A DNA stretch of 64,000 bases from Fusarium oxysporum f. sp. lycopersici 4287. Its lineage: Eukaryota > Ascomycota > Sordariomycetes > Hypocreales > Nectriaceae. Positions 9,999 through 22,491 of this stretch are shown in pieces. Position 1 is the stretch's first letter. Each line of letters begins with the position of its first letter. Location of the stretch: positions 744,001 to 808,000 of the forward strand of contig NC_030997.1 in the NCBI RefSeq assembly GCF_000149955.1, written 5' to 3'. Both the position numbers and the translations under genes were made by a program. The notes below the pieces were generated by a model that did no database searches, was not told the origin of the DNA, and saw only the letters and a program-made list of their open reading frames with translations.

Positions 9999-11384
9999 AT
10001 GGATTCAGCCTCCAGCGATATCTCATACCTATGGAAGAGGTCTTCCGGCGGAGATTGGGAGAGACAGATCGACGAGTGCGAAAGCTTTTACTGGCTTTAC
10101 ACTAAAGAAGGCCATGGCTGTTATCCGATCACTGCTTGCGCGTCCTTCCAACTCAAGCTCCCTTCCAACAATGGTCATGGTCACGATATCGAGGCTCTAA
10201 AGAATGCTTGGGTCTTGATCCGACACAAACACCCGACAATGGGCTCCCGTATCGAACGAGATGACGAGACCGGCACGTCCAAAAGGATCTACAAGCCTTT
10301 TGAGAATAACGAAGATGTTGATAGTTGGTTGAACTCGACCTTCCATATCATCAGCATCGATAAAATCGCACTCGAGTGGTTCAATGACGATGCTCCTGTC
10401 TTTACTGTTCCATCAGTCTACATCATCCAGTCCAAAGGGGATGCCAGTCACCAGACCCTGTTCTTGCGATGCCCTCACGATATTACCGATGGTATTGGTA
10501 TTCTACAGCTTCTCGATCAGCTGTTTACTCAGGCTGCCCAATTTTACACTCAATCAGCAAAGTATGAATACCCGTTGCCTGATGAGGACCTTGAGGCAAA
10601 ACTTTGTCCATGTCTTCGTATCGCTGTATCTATTCTCGATCCTTTCTCCGATGCGCAAGTGCAACGCTTCCAGGAGATTTCTACCAACAATGGGGAGATG
10701 TACAATCATCCTGGTCTGATGACTTGCCTCCAACCTCTTCTCCAGACATCAAAGCCGAATTGAAGGCTAAGCGCATCGCTGTGTCAATCCCCGAAGGCAT
10801 ATCATCACAGATACCGGCCGGCTGCAAGACTGTTGGCTCTGGAGTCAGTGTAACTCACATGTCTTCGTCTCGGCTCTGGCAATGGCCCTCGTTGTATTCA
10901 AGCCTCGCAAACAGGAAGCCTATACTGTTCGCTATGTCGACTGTCCCATGCTCAACCTCCGCCCATTCTGCAAAGAGTCGTACAACAGCCCTGATCATGC
11001 GGGCGCACCGTATCACGCCGTCTGTGCACATGCTTTAGGCATTGACTTGAAAGTTCCTGGGCTGGCGGTTGACAAAGATGTTGCGACAAAGACCTTTCCC
11101 CAAGTAGCTACAGAAGTTCGAGACTTCTATAACAAGCAAAAACTCATCTTATCGGAGGTTATCGACGAACAGTTTCTCTTCGCTCCCTTGACGTTCAGAT
11201 TCCAGTTCCCCTCGCCTGGGGCAGATCCCTGGCCTGTCTCAGACCCACCATTCTGTCCTGTTTCTCTCTCCTCAATAAGGAGTGTATGCAGAGGTTCTTG
11301 GAGAGTATTTTGAAGCTTGTATATGAACTTATTCTACACGACAAAAAATCTCCTCGCCGCAGACTAAGAGATAGAAAAGTTTAG
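9999..11384 (+). pseudogene. TRI3-like 15-O-acetyltransferase relic
   Basis: From MDSASSDISYLWKRS the product matches the trichothecene 15-O-acetyltransferase (TRI3) type, with the acyltransferase motif HDITDG at about 10475-10492. The frame changes twice, each by minus one: near 10721 after NHPGLM, and near 10856-10859 after VSVTH. The rest then reads AMALVVFKPRKQEAYTVRY and on to FCPVSLSSI. There the frame runs into the C-terminal tail MQRFLESILKLVYEL in another frame. The family's middle segment with the DFGWG-like region is missing, so an internal deletion accompanies the frameshifts. The enzyme cannot be made from this copy. Family membership is strong; which acetyl acceptor the ancestor used is unknown. 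Confidence 0.75.
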
Positions 11385-11547
11385 ATGATATTAGTATATC
11401 TTAGGGTAGGTTATGATAACCTTCGTATCCTGCTTTATCCCAGCCCTCATTTGCCAGGAGCTTAGCGTGGCGGTCCAAGTTCATGTCAAACTCACCGTCG
11501 GCTGCAGGGATCTTCGCGCACCCTATATGAAGTCTGAGACGCAAGGG

Positions 11548-12876
11548 CTACAAGTCGAATAGGCAGAGTTCAGGCCAGGAAGCAGAGAGGTCATAAAAGC
11601 ACCCGCGTTGATCTTCTGAACGGTTATGGGCTCTGCTGAATTGGCCAAGAGACTCGATAGGAAATGTCCAAAATCCTATTGCGGTTTCAACTGCTCCATT
11701 GAACTGCTCTGTAGTCTCCTTGAGATGCATCCATACTTGTTCTTGCTGGAATCCTTTTCCATTGAGTCGCTTTTGTTCCCGTCTTTCGCCTTCGGACTTC
11801 AAATGAACAACAGTGTCAGATTCACAACTAATCGGCGATTCGCTTCGGTTAGTTGTGTATGCAATTTTGTAGACACATGGTGTTGTCACTTTCAATTTCT
11901 CTACCAACTCCATCCATTTTTGGTATGGCCGTCCGAGGTCTGAGGTGTAGGAAAGATCGAAATAAACATTATTAAGTACTTCGTGCCCGATGTGTCGTGG
12001 ATCCTGCTGTCTTGAAAAGTTGCCGGTAGCCCCTGCGACAGGAAGTGAACAGCAATAGTGCAATAGGCACTGGTGCTCAGCGGGACATTTGTAGGATACT
12101 TTGTCCACATCAGCGTAGTGTATAAATGTGACACTTCGAAGCCGGGCCACAACCTGGCGCAGCTGTTCTTCTGATCTGGCATAACGAGGAAGATGATGAA
12201 CCCTGAAAGAGAAAGACCAATATGTATATAAGAAGGCTACGTGATATAAGCCTGCTTTACGCGGGTCATGATTCCAAACGTCATTCGCAAAGTTTGTGAA
12301 CAGGGGCAGGCCATCAATCTCCAAGGTATCTAGCTCAGGATTCAGGGAAAGTGTCCCTGGTATGAGAGCTTGAGGTCGTTTGTGACTTTGGGGACCAACG
12401 TAGCTCAAAACGATCCCGTGCGGATTGCGCTCAGTGTTCTGTTGACTATCATGAAGTGAATCTGTGATCAAAGGAGACTCCATGACATAGAAACAAGGAA
12501 GGACTATGCGATAAAATCGCTGGGCGCTAGCACGAGATTCGACGCTGGTACTGAATAAGGCGCCAGGCTTTGGTGGATGATGGAAAAGAATTCTATATGG
12601 CCCTGTGAGTGGCCGGGCGATGCCAGGAATTGCACCAGGAATTCCACCACGAACTCCACCGCGACGAATTTTGCCAGTGGTTTTGTCGATAGTGCAAAGT
12701 TCAACTTTAATGTATCGCTCACACGTCAGGCTTTGCTCTCAAATCATATGTCTTAGCTCCGTAGGAAGGTTAGGAAACAAATGAAATGTCGCATTCGAAA
12801 TTGGAAACTTGGGGTTAAGGAGACTCGGGAGTTGGCCAGATGGCTTGACCTGGGGGTTTTGGTTGGGATCATCCAT
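11548..12876 (-). pseudogene. 2EXR-domain protein with a single in-frame stop
   Basis: A single frame from ATG 12876 to the stop at 11548 (442 codons) is interrupted only by TGA at 12739-12741. Upstream of it the 2EXR start reads FHLFPNLPTELRHMI; the next residue in this family is a nearly invariant Trp (LPxELRxxIW), and here it is TGA, one base from TGG. Downstream the frame continues EQSLTCERYIKV and stays open for about 395 codons. 2EXR proteins are numerous, poorly understood fungal proteins of F-box-like appearance. With one substitution only, the loss is recent, strain-specific, or bypassed by readthrough. No intron removing the stop in frame is obvious. Confidence 0.65.
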
Positions 12877-12989
12877 GGCGAGGTCAAGTGTTGGCAAAAG
12901 GGAAAATTCACAATTCCAACTTGTAGGGCTGAGCGCTGTTCTTATAACAGCGAGAGCCAAAAGTTACTTTGTGACTCATTATTAACTTT

Positions 12990-13686
12990 CTCAGTCAGAG
13001 TTTGTGAATCTGGGTTGACAAATAACTAAGTGACACTTTGCTATAATTTGAGCTGTGAATAATTTAATAATTAAAATCAAAACTATATATAAGATATTAT
13101 ACTTTACCTAATAAGAGTTTTTATTATTTGTAAGATCTTTTAACATTAAGTGATTTTGATATGAATAGAAATAATGAATTGTTAGCTGAGACTCATTTGC
13201 ATGTGTAAGTCTGTTACTGGATGTTGGGCGTTTATGCCCAAGAGGCGATGACGTCTGGCACAGCTCGGGCGCCCTCACAAAAAAAGGCCAGTTTTGTCAT
13301 TCAAGGCAAAGACATGGCCAATGAGCATTTTGACAGTAATAATTGATAATGTCATGTCCTCACTCATTCTTATTCTTGACTAGTGGACTCAAGCCACGCA
13401 TGAGCTAAGAGAATCCTCCTGCCGTGTTGAGCTATACCAGGCGCGCTGATCACCTACTGATTGGTCGCTGACATGACTCCACTAACCTCATTCTCAAAGC
13501 GATCGCATTCTCTCAACCGAGTATACGATCGCTTTCAGGCGACATGTGATATCAGTTACTCGGCAATATGCTATTGCTAGATGGGGTAGAAGAGGGGAAG
13601 TTGTTGATACCATGTATATAAGGCGATACTTGACCGCGTATCGACAGTGAACAAAGAGGTTCCATCTTTTTCAACGTTATACAACC
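12990..13686. other. Gene-free, partly AT-rich stretch and PhoD promoter
   Basis: 13030-13200 is strongly AT-rich without open frames. A TATATAAGG box at 13615-13623 lies about 65 nt before the PhoD ATG. Nothing else is recognised. Confidence 0.45.
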
Positions 13687-15999
13687 ATGGAGACCTATTT
13701 AATCTCAGTGCTACTTACTCTCACCAGTCTTTGCACCTTCTCAGTGGCTAGTTTCGATGGTAACATCAACTATGGAAGCCCCTCGCCTCGGCACACGCAG
13801 TTCGGCATCGATGTCGATCAAGTCCAGCGACGTTCCTGGAAGCGTGGAAACATCGCATTCAAGCCAGAGGAACTGAACTTTACTCATGGTGTTGCATCAG
13901 GCGATCCATGGCCTGAGAGCGTTATCCTGTGGACTCGTATTGCCCCGACCAATATGTCTTCCGCTGACACCGCACCCATTGATGGGACTGAGCCGCTTTA
14001 CAGTCACGACACCAAGAAGTTCATAGAGGCCGATCCGAATCCTATCTGCTTGCATTGGAAAGTCTTTCCAGTTGGGAAGAAGGACTCAAAGTCAGTCGTG
14101 AGCAGCGGAAAGGCTTATACGACCGCGGATATCGACTACACAGTCAAGGTGAGATCTCATATCATGATAAAGGTCCAGAACTAACCGACCGTAGGTTGAA
14201 GCCAAAGGACTCAAACCATTGACAACTTATAACTACCAGTTCACCGTCTGCAACTCGAACAATTCTAGCCCCCTCGGAAGAACCAAGACGGCACCTAGGC
14301 CCGATGATGACGTATCTGAGATCAACCTGGCGGTTTTCTCATGCAGTGCATACTGTAAGTGTTGAGATCACTGTCTACCAGCTGCCACTGATCAATCCAA
14401 GTCCCAGGATACTTTAACGTCTACGGTAACGCCGCCCGAAAGGACAGTCACGACTGGGTTGTCCATCTTGGCGATTACATCTACGAATACGGCACCTATA
14501 CACTTTACAAAGAGCGCGGTTCAATTCCTAAACACCCTACCTACTCGCTATATGACTACCGTGCACGCCATGGACAGGTATGAACCCACGCAACCGTTGT
14601 TCTTCAAACCAGGCTCTAACTCTATGTAGCACCGGACTGATCCTGACCTGCAACTGTTGGCGCAAAGCTCAGCTTGGATTACAACTTGGGACGACCATGG
14701 TAAGGCTTCCCCACGACGGACAAGAAGTTCCGTCACTAATCTGGACCAGAGCTTGCAGATAATGCTTATAGAGATGGATATGTCGACTTCTTCGACCAGC
14801 CGAACACCTTCAAAGGAGAAGGTCCGAAGGTAGCCACTGATGCACGCAAAGCCAACGCAGTCCGCGCGTACTTTGAGTGGATGCCAATCAGGCAGACTGA
14901 CATGGACGACGGTTTACGAGTCTGGAGATCTTTTCAGTTGGGCAAGCTAATGGACCTTGTGATGTTGGATACCCGATTATACGACCGAAGCAAGGGAACC
15001 GATTGTGAGTACTTCCTTGGAAGCTTCACAGAGCCTCACATTCTAACCACGATCAGACGTCAACGACAAGTACATCGAAAAAATCAGCGATGATCCAAGT
15101 AGGACGCTGATGGGTGGCCGACAGGAGAATTGGTTCTACCGCTCGTTATCCGAATCCAAGGACCGGAACGCAACCTGGCGAGTGATCGGAAACCAGATCG
15201 TATTCTCCCACATTAAAGGGGACGCGGCTGGGGGAGGAGACACCTGGGATGTAAGATTCCAATATCTCCCTTCCGAAAGAAGAACCCCACTGCTGATCTC
15301 CAATAGGGCTATATCGCGAACCGAAACAGAACACTCAATCATCTCTATAAGAACAAGATCGACAACAACATCTTCTTGTCTGGAGATAGTCATATGAACT
15401 GGGTATGGGATCACACCAGTCCTGGATTAGTAACACCGCTGACTTTTAGCAGGTATCTGATTTGGCGTGGCTGGGCACCAAGAAGTACAATCCAAAGACA
15501 GGAGAGGGTGCCATCGGGGCTGAGTTCGCAGGTACCGCGGTCAGCTCATGGGGTACTTCAGGACTCAAAACGATCGAGCCTGACGCAGGAAAATTGTCTC
15601 GCAAAGCTATCGCCGAGAACAAAGAGCTATTCTGGCAAGAAGGATACTACCGTGGCTACTTTCACTTGTCCGTCGCTCCAAAGAAAGTCTCAGCTCAATT
15701 CTTTGGTAAGTCAAGCGACCATTGTGAATACTCGGCACGATACTAACAGGAAGGAAGGCTCACCATCCATTGCGACTCATAATGCTTGGGAGATCCCATT
15801 AGCTAATTTTACGGTTTTTGCTGGGGATAATCGCATCCATCGGCCGAAGGATGGCGTCCAGGCTGAGTCTGGAGCCCTGAAGTCCGGGGAAATAAAGCAC
15901 ACGAATTTGACGTTGAATACTGAGACCGGCGTTTGGAAGGTTCAAGGCTTTGACAAGATGTATCTCAACCCAGAACCTAGTTTCCTTGGTTCATCCTAA
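13687..15999 (+). CDS. Secreted PhoD-family alkaline phosphatase
   Basis: Nine exons (13687-14148, 14195-14354, 14402-14577, 14630-14699, 14750-15004, 15057-15250, 15307-15402, 15453-15705, 15758-15999) give 635 aa, and all phases agree. The start gives a signal peptide (METYLISVLLTLTSLCTFSVA). An N-terminal PhoD_N domain contains THGVASGDPWPESVILWTR. The phosphatase domain shows SCSAYFPGYFNVYG, HLGDYIYEYG, WDDHELADNAY, MLDTRLYDRS and SGDSHMNW, the metal- and phosphate-binding set of PhoD. The last acceptor must be AG at 15756-15757; the nearer AG at 15748-15749 would break the frame. It hydrolyses phosphodiesters or monoesters outside the cell or in the vacuole, in phosphate supply. Confidence 0.9.
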
Positions 16000-16172
16000 C
16001 CGACATGGCCAATCAGCGTCACGAAGTGTACACTAGTGTTGAGATTTGGTCACAGAGATATTGAAGATGGTTTATATGGTAAACACTATATACTATGCTT
16101 ATCCCTTGTTTAAAATTAGATCAATTGTCGTAAAACGTGCTGGGCGTGTCCATAGGCATGATAAAGCAATAT

Positions 16173-17043
16173 CTAACCCTTGTATTCTGTCACTTCAATC
16201 TCGTCCTATCACCTACGATCAGCAGACTGATAATAGCGCTCGTGAGCCATTACTTACCTCGAACTCTCCAGGAATGATAAGACCGATGATAGCTCGGGTC
16301 TCCATGGACTGATGCTCCTTGACATACTGTTTGTACTCAGGTGCACCAGGGCGAAGGACATTATCTGCCACAATATGGCTTCCCTTCTTAAGCAATCCTA
16401 GCGATTCAACAACCTGGAGATCCGTGACATACAGTTCTTCGACGTGATCCAGAAACAGCATATCCACGCTTTCTAGTTTTCCTTCTTCCTTCAGTCGAGT
16501 AAGCGAATCGGCAGCCTTTCCCGTGATCACTTTTACGACATCTGATAGTCCTGCTAGATCGACAAGATTCATTGCGATACCTGCGAAAACCGGATCGGCT
16601 TCGAGGCTCCAGTAGACGGCCTTGTTCTTAGCGTCTTGGTTGTCTTTATGCGCGTTTTTCAACGCGTTTCCCAAGAATAGTGCTGAGTAACCAACGTAAC
16701 CACCCACCTCAACAAAGACACTAGGCTTTGTCTCAGTAATAAGAGTAGCGATCTTTTCTGCTTTGTCTGGGCCAATGTTGATCAGGAAGTCTCGCTGAGC
16801 AGCAAATTCGTCCATGGCCTCGCAGATTACCTGGGGATTGTTGCGCATATTCGGGAAGTTTGGATGGTCGTAAAGCCAGCGTAGAAGAACAGCTTCGCGA
16901 CCATCATTCCACTTCAGAAACCACTTAGTCAGTGATTTAGCGACGCTTTCAGATAATGGACCTACTTCAACGTATGCGTCTCCAAGCTCCTCAAGCTTTC
17001 GCATTGATGGATACTTTTTATATAGCTTCCTGCGTTCTTCCAT
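16173..17043 (-). CDS. Catechol-type O-methyltransferase
   Basis: Two exons (17043-16258 and 16205-16173) give 272 aa. The short second exon supplies the family's usual tail, DEIEVTEYKG, after IPGEFE; without splicing the protein would end in an unrelated SNGSRALLSVC. Motifs are the SAM-binding VFVEVGGYVGYSA, an acidic SLEADP, LFLDHVEELY and the metal-binding VADNVLRPGAPEY. These match class I, Mg2+-dependent COMT-like enzymes that methylate a catechol hydroxyl using S-adenosylmethionine. Like fungal relatives it has an N-terminal extension of about 90 residues. It has no signal peptide. The substrate is unknown; it could act on plant phenolics or on a fungal metabolite. Confidence 0.88.
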
Positions 17044-17330
17044 GGTAAGTCGATTGTAGTTGGTACAGGATAATGGAGAGAGAGAAACCCGCGGGATGCA
17101 TAAGCACGGAGGACAACTCTTTTATTGTTTATCCATGCTTACACGGCCAGGGCAGAATGTGTGACATACCCTTGCAGAGAGATAAGCAAGGCGAAAGGCG
17201 GGGTTTGTTGACGTTTCCCACCAGTCGCGCACACGTCTGAGACCAATACATGTAAATATAGATTATAAATAAAAGGATGATAATTAATAATTTAGCTGAA
17301 TAACTCAATTTTCACTATAAAGCCATAGTC

Positions 17331-19551
17331 TTACATGTACTTGTATAATTCATCCTCTATATTCCATTCCGTGCCATAGCGTCCATTACTGCCACGAGAC
17401 TCCAATGTCCCTTTTGAGCCGCTTTGAAAGGCATGTTGAGCTGATGGAAAGTAAGCGTTAGCCTGCCTAGTGGCAAACCGCTGCGAATGCTGGTTTCTGC
17501 AATACTCATCACGGAAGGAGCCGGGCCCAAGTTGCGTTACAGTTGGTGTTAGTTCAAGCGGTGCAGGGTTCGCCAGCCACTGGTGGATTGCCCATATCTC
17601 ATCATGGGATACTCTCGCACGAAACAATGGGTCATCAAGGGGATGATATATTACTTGGGCAGTTCTCTTAATCCAGTGTTCCAGGACTTCTTTGTGACTT
17701 TTTGTTCCCTGACGTGCACTCAATTCAGCAAGGGGATAAATGCCTGTCGCCTTAAGCTCTTTCATTTCTTGGATGAGCCTCTTGAATTCCAGAATCGTTT
17801 CGGGGGGGAGCCGAGGGTTGTTCGGTTCAAAGTTTGCTGAATATTTGAGCACGACATCTCGACAACGACTTCCAATCCTGATAAGAGATCGCAAAAGGTC
17901 TCCCTCGAATGGAACGACGTGAACACGGCGAAAGGCGGATACATCCACTTCTTCGTCCTCGGTGCTCGCAGTTGGGCTTCTGTCAAATGGCATACCAGAG
18001 TTTCGTAATCGCGACAGCGCCTGTGGACGTCTAAACCTGGATCTCCACTGGCCGTTCCACGAATCCCAGTGCACAGGTTCTGGAGGGGGCACCGGGACCG
18101 TCAAACTGCTAGAATCGGAGGAGATGCCTAACTGCGCTCCGTCTACAGTATCTGACCAAAGGAGACATTTCGGGCTAAGCCAGGGTATCAACAGTTGTGT
18201 GCTATTGGAAGGGACTGTTGAAGGACACTTACCATTGGTATCCTCGCTGGAAATCAGATTTTGTTGAGTTGAATACGTGATCGCATCTAGGACACGAAAA
18301 TGTTGTCGACTGGCTGCCAAGCCGTTCCAAAAGAATCGACATATTTAACGAGTCTCCTGGGACCACAGATGTTGACCAATCCTGCGGCTTGATAGGCATA
18401 TTTGACCGCGATTGCATAACGACAAAGCGTCGGCGCTCGACCAGCCGTAGGCCTGGCTTGTTGTAGAACATCACAACGAGCAGCCGGCATAGACCCTGGG
18501 CGTGTCAGTAAGAATGCCCACTCACACCGATGCCGAATCATACTTCCCAGGTGTCACACATTTGGTATGGAAGGGCCATTTTGATCCCAAAGGGATTTTC
18601 AAATTCTAGAACCGGGCAGGTTGCGCCAGGCGCCCTCATCGCTGACTCTAACCTCATCACGATGTCGTGGAGCGAGAGCAGAATGCGAGTGTTTCGCTGG
18701 ACGAGACCAATAATTTCATTGCAATATTGAACGACAGTCTTGATCCATCGCTCCAAGTGCTCAGTAAGGGAGAACAGTCTGACAAGCTGCGATGAAGCCG
18801 CCCCCACGGTATTGGTGATGGCGTCCAGAACCATGCTCGTCTTTTCAGCATTCTGTTCCATTAAGTTCAGGGTGTTTTCTTGCTCCGCATGTGTCAAGTT
18901 CGCAGCAACCACGAGTTTCTCGAGTCGTTCAGACCCAGCCTTGGCTTCGAGGAGGTAGGTTTCAATCTCACGTGAAGCGGTCTCCGCGGTTGTGATCAGG
19001 GCCTTCAAATGATCGGCAAAGGGATTATTCGTGGTATTCTTTGGTGTTAGACTCTCCCTATGCGACGTAAGATACAAAGAAAGATGTACATACTGACTAA
19101 TTAACCACCAGTTCTGCATAGTCAACAAGGTGTTGATCGCCAAGATCTCACTCGTTAGTATTGCGCGAAGTTCATCCACTTCATGGCGCGCGATAGCCGA
19201 CCAATGCAATCGCTTCTTGAAGTTCTGTATCCAACCTTGTTTACTCTTGCCTATGCAGTTTCCCGGGCCCAAAGTGTTGTCGTAACTCCTCATCTTTTTT
19301 TCGAAGTCTTGCAAGGGCCCGAGACATTGCAACGCAATCGCCCGTACTCTCTCGAGCCTGGCTTGCTCACCGACACGACTCGGTATTAGATGGAACGCCT
19401 GATGGCAAACCTTTGACAGAAAGTCTAACTCGATTGCGAGACGTTGGAAGTGGTGCGGCGCCTCTTTGTATGACTTCACCTCGACGACGATGCGTTCGAT
19501 TAGGCCGGCGATGGCGATCAAGTCGCCGATACTACCTCCGTCAATGATCAT
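17331..19551 (-). CDS. Fungal ULD (ubiquitin-like)-type protein with paired CPxC zinc ribbon
   Basis: Three exons (19551-18544, 18495-18233, 18174-17331) give 704 aa; phases fit. Residues 1 to about 335 are helical with a fungal N-terminal-domain look (IDGGSIGDLIAIAGLIERIV) as in proteins near NLR-like receptors. The next part, PYQMCDTWE joined to LLVVMFYNKPGLRLVERRRFVV, matches the fungal ubiquitin-like (ULD_2) domain. Splicing of the second intron (18175-18232) unites CPRC with CPKC, making a four-cysteine zinc knuckle that is invisible without it. The C-terminal 280 residues are low-complexity or unrecognised. An in-frame stretch near 19040-19080 could be a further small intron. It stands divergent from the NLR-like relic next door. 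Function unknown; a signalling adaptor is a guess. Confidence 0.68.
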
Positions 19552-19819
19552 ATCGCGGGGGGCTGGGGGCAATTATGGGATGGTACCTATACCCAAATGA
19601 CATCGCACTAAGTTTGGTAAGGATTGAACCTCCCAAAATCTGGAATGGCTGCTTAAAATGGCCTACAGAAGGCGACAATTTTACGCCGTTTCAGTGGCCG
19701 CATAGAATGTTTTTTTTAGAAGCAAGAAGAATGGACTTCCCAAGACCTGGCACAAGAAAATCATAACCTGATCGAGGGTTGGGGATATTGTAGCCAATCA
19801 TTAGACAATACAGGGTGAG

Positions 19820-22491
19820 GCGGCCATTCTAGATCCAGAACAGTACAAAGTCGCCTGGATTGCCCCCCTCGAGATTGAAGCAAGAGCTACTTTGTGTCTG
19901 CTGGATGAAAGACATCACGTTCGGTTTCCCGTCAGCCGCAGTAATGACTATATTTTTGAAGCTGGTGTCATGGGTGGTCACAACATCACATCATTGTAGC
20001 GACTCTGCCGGCGGGTCAAGAATATGGCAACGGTTCTGCAGCCGCACTCGCCAGTCAGCTCAAAAAGTGCTTTCCTAATCTTTGGTTTGGGCTGCTTGTT
20101 GGCGTGGTGGCGGGATTGCCTAGTATCAGTCGAGGTCGTGATATCCGACTTGGCGATATTCTCGTCGGTCTTCCCGATGGTGATAGTGCAGGGCTGATTG
20201 CGTATGACCTTGGAAAGGAAACTGAGGATGCCTTTGAGCTGCTACATCATGGCCACAGTCTCGCAATGGCTGAGCTTATCGTTCGGTCGGCAATAGGGAG
20301 CATCAAGCTTCTAGCGCCTAAGGAAAGTGAGGTCTTCTTGCCATATTACGAGAACATTGCGAATCTAGTTGGTAAGACGCAAATAGCCCTGCAATTTGCC
20401 CATGAGGTCAAAGAGAAACACCCACATTACTCGATCTTCTGGGTACCGACACTCAGTGACGAAGGTGTTGAGTGTGCCTACGCGGAGATTGCCAAAAGAC
20501 TAAGGGTTCAGAAGACCGATGACAGTGATGACGTGAAGGAGCTTGTTTGCCAGCAACTCGCATCAGGTCAAGCTGGTAAATGGCTCCTGATTGTGGATAA
20601 TGCAGACGACCCAGATCTCATAATTGGAAGTGAACAGAAGCGTGGCCTGGAATAGTATCTCCCCCTGAGCGATAACGGCATGGTTTTGATCACGACACGG
20701 ACTCTCCAGATCGCTGTCGATCTTGCCCAGCCAGACATGCTCAATGTGCAGGAAATGGACAGAGAAGAGGCCATTCACCTCTTCACAACATCTCTCATTC
20801 AGAAGCCGCAAACTGGCAACGAAGAACTGGTCCTCGAACTGCTCGCAAAACTTACATTCCTTCCATTGGCCATCACTCAGGCCTCTGCGTACCTCAACAA
20901 AAACAAAGCGCCCATACGAGCTTACCTGAAGCTCCTTGAGGGCGTTGAGTCTGAAGTTTCAAAAGTACTTGGTAGGGAATTTCGAGATAATACACGATAC
21001 AAAGACACCCAAAATGCTATAGGAACAACATGGATTGTGTCTTTCAATCAGATCCAAAAGTTAGACCCTCTTGCGGTTGACTTGCTATCATTCATATCCA
21101 ATATCGAACCAAGAGCAATTCCACAGTTTATCCTCCCTGTAGCACCACCTGCGGATTTGGGGTCGGCCATCGGAACACTTTGCAGCTACTCCTTTCTAGT
21201 TCGTAGAGAGGAAGCTGACACATTCGACATGCATAGCCTCGTGCATACAGCAACAAGAGATTGGCTTCATAAAGAGGAATGCGGGAGGCAGTCTTTCCAA
21301 GATACAATATCTCATCTTGCAGCAAGATTTCCAATAAAAGGTGATTTTAACTACACTTTTCGATCAGATTATGTTCCACATGCAATGCGGCTGTTGAGTC
21401 GCAATGGTCAGGAGAGGGGCGACGACACATATACTCTTCTCGAGAAGCTTGCTTGGTCGTTTACGCGCGATAGGCGATTTAAAGAATCAAGTGAATGCGC
21501 AGAGGAGGTATGCAAGTGGAGAAGAGGCTTTTTGCCAGAAACAGATCTGCTTCGGTTAAGAGCAGAGGCTACTCTTGGGATTGCATATGCTGATCGCCGA
21601 CAATTTGAAGAGGCTACCGAAATACTAAGTCACGTCGTCAAGACTCAATCGGGAGTACTCGCAGAAGATGAACCCCTTCGCTTGGCAGCAGAACACGCAC
21701 TGGCATCCACATACATGAACGTTGAACGAGTCGAAGATGCGATCGAGATCTTTGAGCACATTGTAGATGTCGAAAAGCATCTAGATGAGGAAGACGATGC
21801 TCGACTGTCGTCGAAGAAAGGACTGGCATATGCATATCTTGCAAATGGTCAAAGTGAAGAGGCTATCGATATATTACAGCACATCATCAAAGTTCGAAAG
21901 AGAACGCAAGATAATAACTTTGACTGTCTGGCGTGCCACTACTCACTCGGAACCGCCCTTTTGGGAAGTGGGCAGACTGAAAATGCAATCGAGATATTCG
22001 AGCGGTTGCAGGTAACTGGTATGGAGACACTTGAGGAGAGTGACCAATTGCGGCTGGCAAATGAACGCAGCCTCGGAAGGGCCTTTCTACAATTGGGCCG
22101 AATCAAGGATGCAGTCCCCCTTTTTGAGCATGTTATTGAAATTGAGAGGCGAATCTTGCCAGAGAATGATTCTTCTCTCTTGGCATCAGAGCAGGACCTT
22201 GCACATGCATATCTAGTTGACGGGCGAACACTAGATGCGGTCAACATATTGGGGCATGTGGTAGGATTCAACAGGAGGACACTGCCAAAGAACGATCAAT
22301 GACGCTTAGCATCAGAGCGCGACCTGGCAGCTGCATATCAGAAAGTTGGACGGACCCGGGAAGCCATTGAGATTTTGGAGCTTGCTGTTTCGGCAAAAAT
22401 CGACATACTGGCGTATAACGACCCCTATCGATAAGAGTTCAGACGCTTACTGCTAGACTGTCATGACAAACTGAAGGAGGCTGACAATTAA
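19820..22491 (+). pseudogene. NLR-like receptor relic: nucleoside phosphorylase - NB-ARC - TPR
   Basis: Starts with the phosphorylase-type N-domain (YKVAWIAPLEIEARA; TLPAGQEYG; GRDIRLGDILVG), then an NB-ARC core (VGKTQIALQFA; WLLIVDNADD; GMVLITTR; LPLAITQASAYL) and at least six TPR units (for example EEAIDILQHIIKVRK) up to about 22490. Damage: a perfect tandem copy of ACATC around 19983-19996 shifts the frame; the second half of the phosphorylase and the P-loop start are deleted, so LPYYENI runs straight into VGKTQ; TAG at 20653-20655, TGA at 22300-22302 and TAA at 22432-22434 interrupt the frame. All three stops can come from C-to-T changes (CAG, CGA, CAA). No usable ATG is seen. Intact relatives are cytosolic STAND receptors linked to incompatibility or defence. 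Confidence 0.82.

Noticed and set aside
8232..11384. A trichothecene gene cluster
   Set aside because: Only a P450 and a broken TRI3-like gene are present; no TRI5, TRI4 or TRI6-like genes are in the window, and the terpene synthase is 32 kb away with different neighbours.
14149..15757. Frame interruptions in the PhoD gene as pseudogene lesions
   Set aside because: Eight short introns with GT..AG ends restore one 635-aa frame with every PhoD motif intact.
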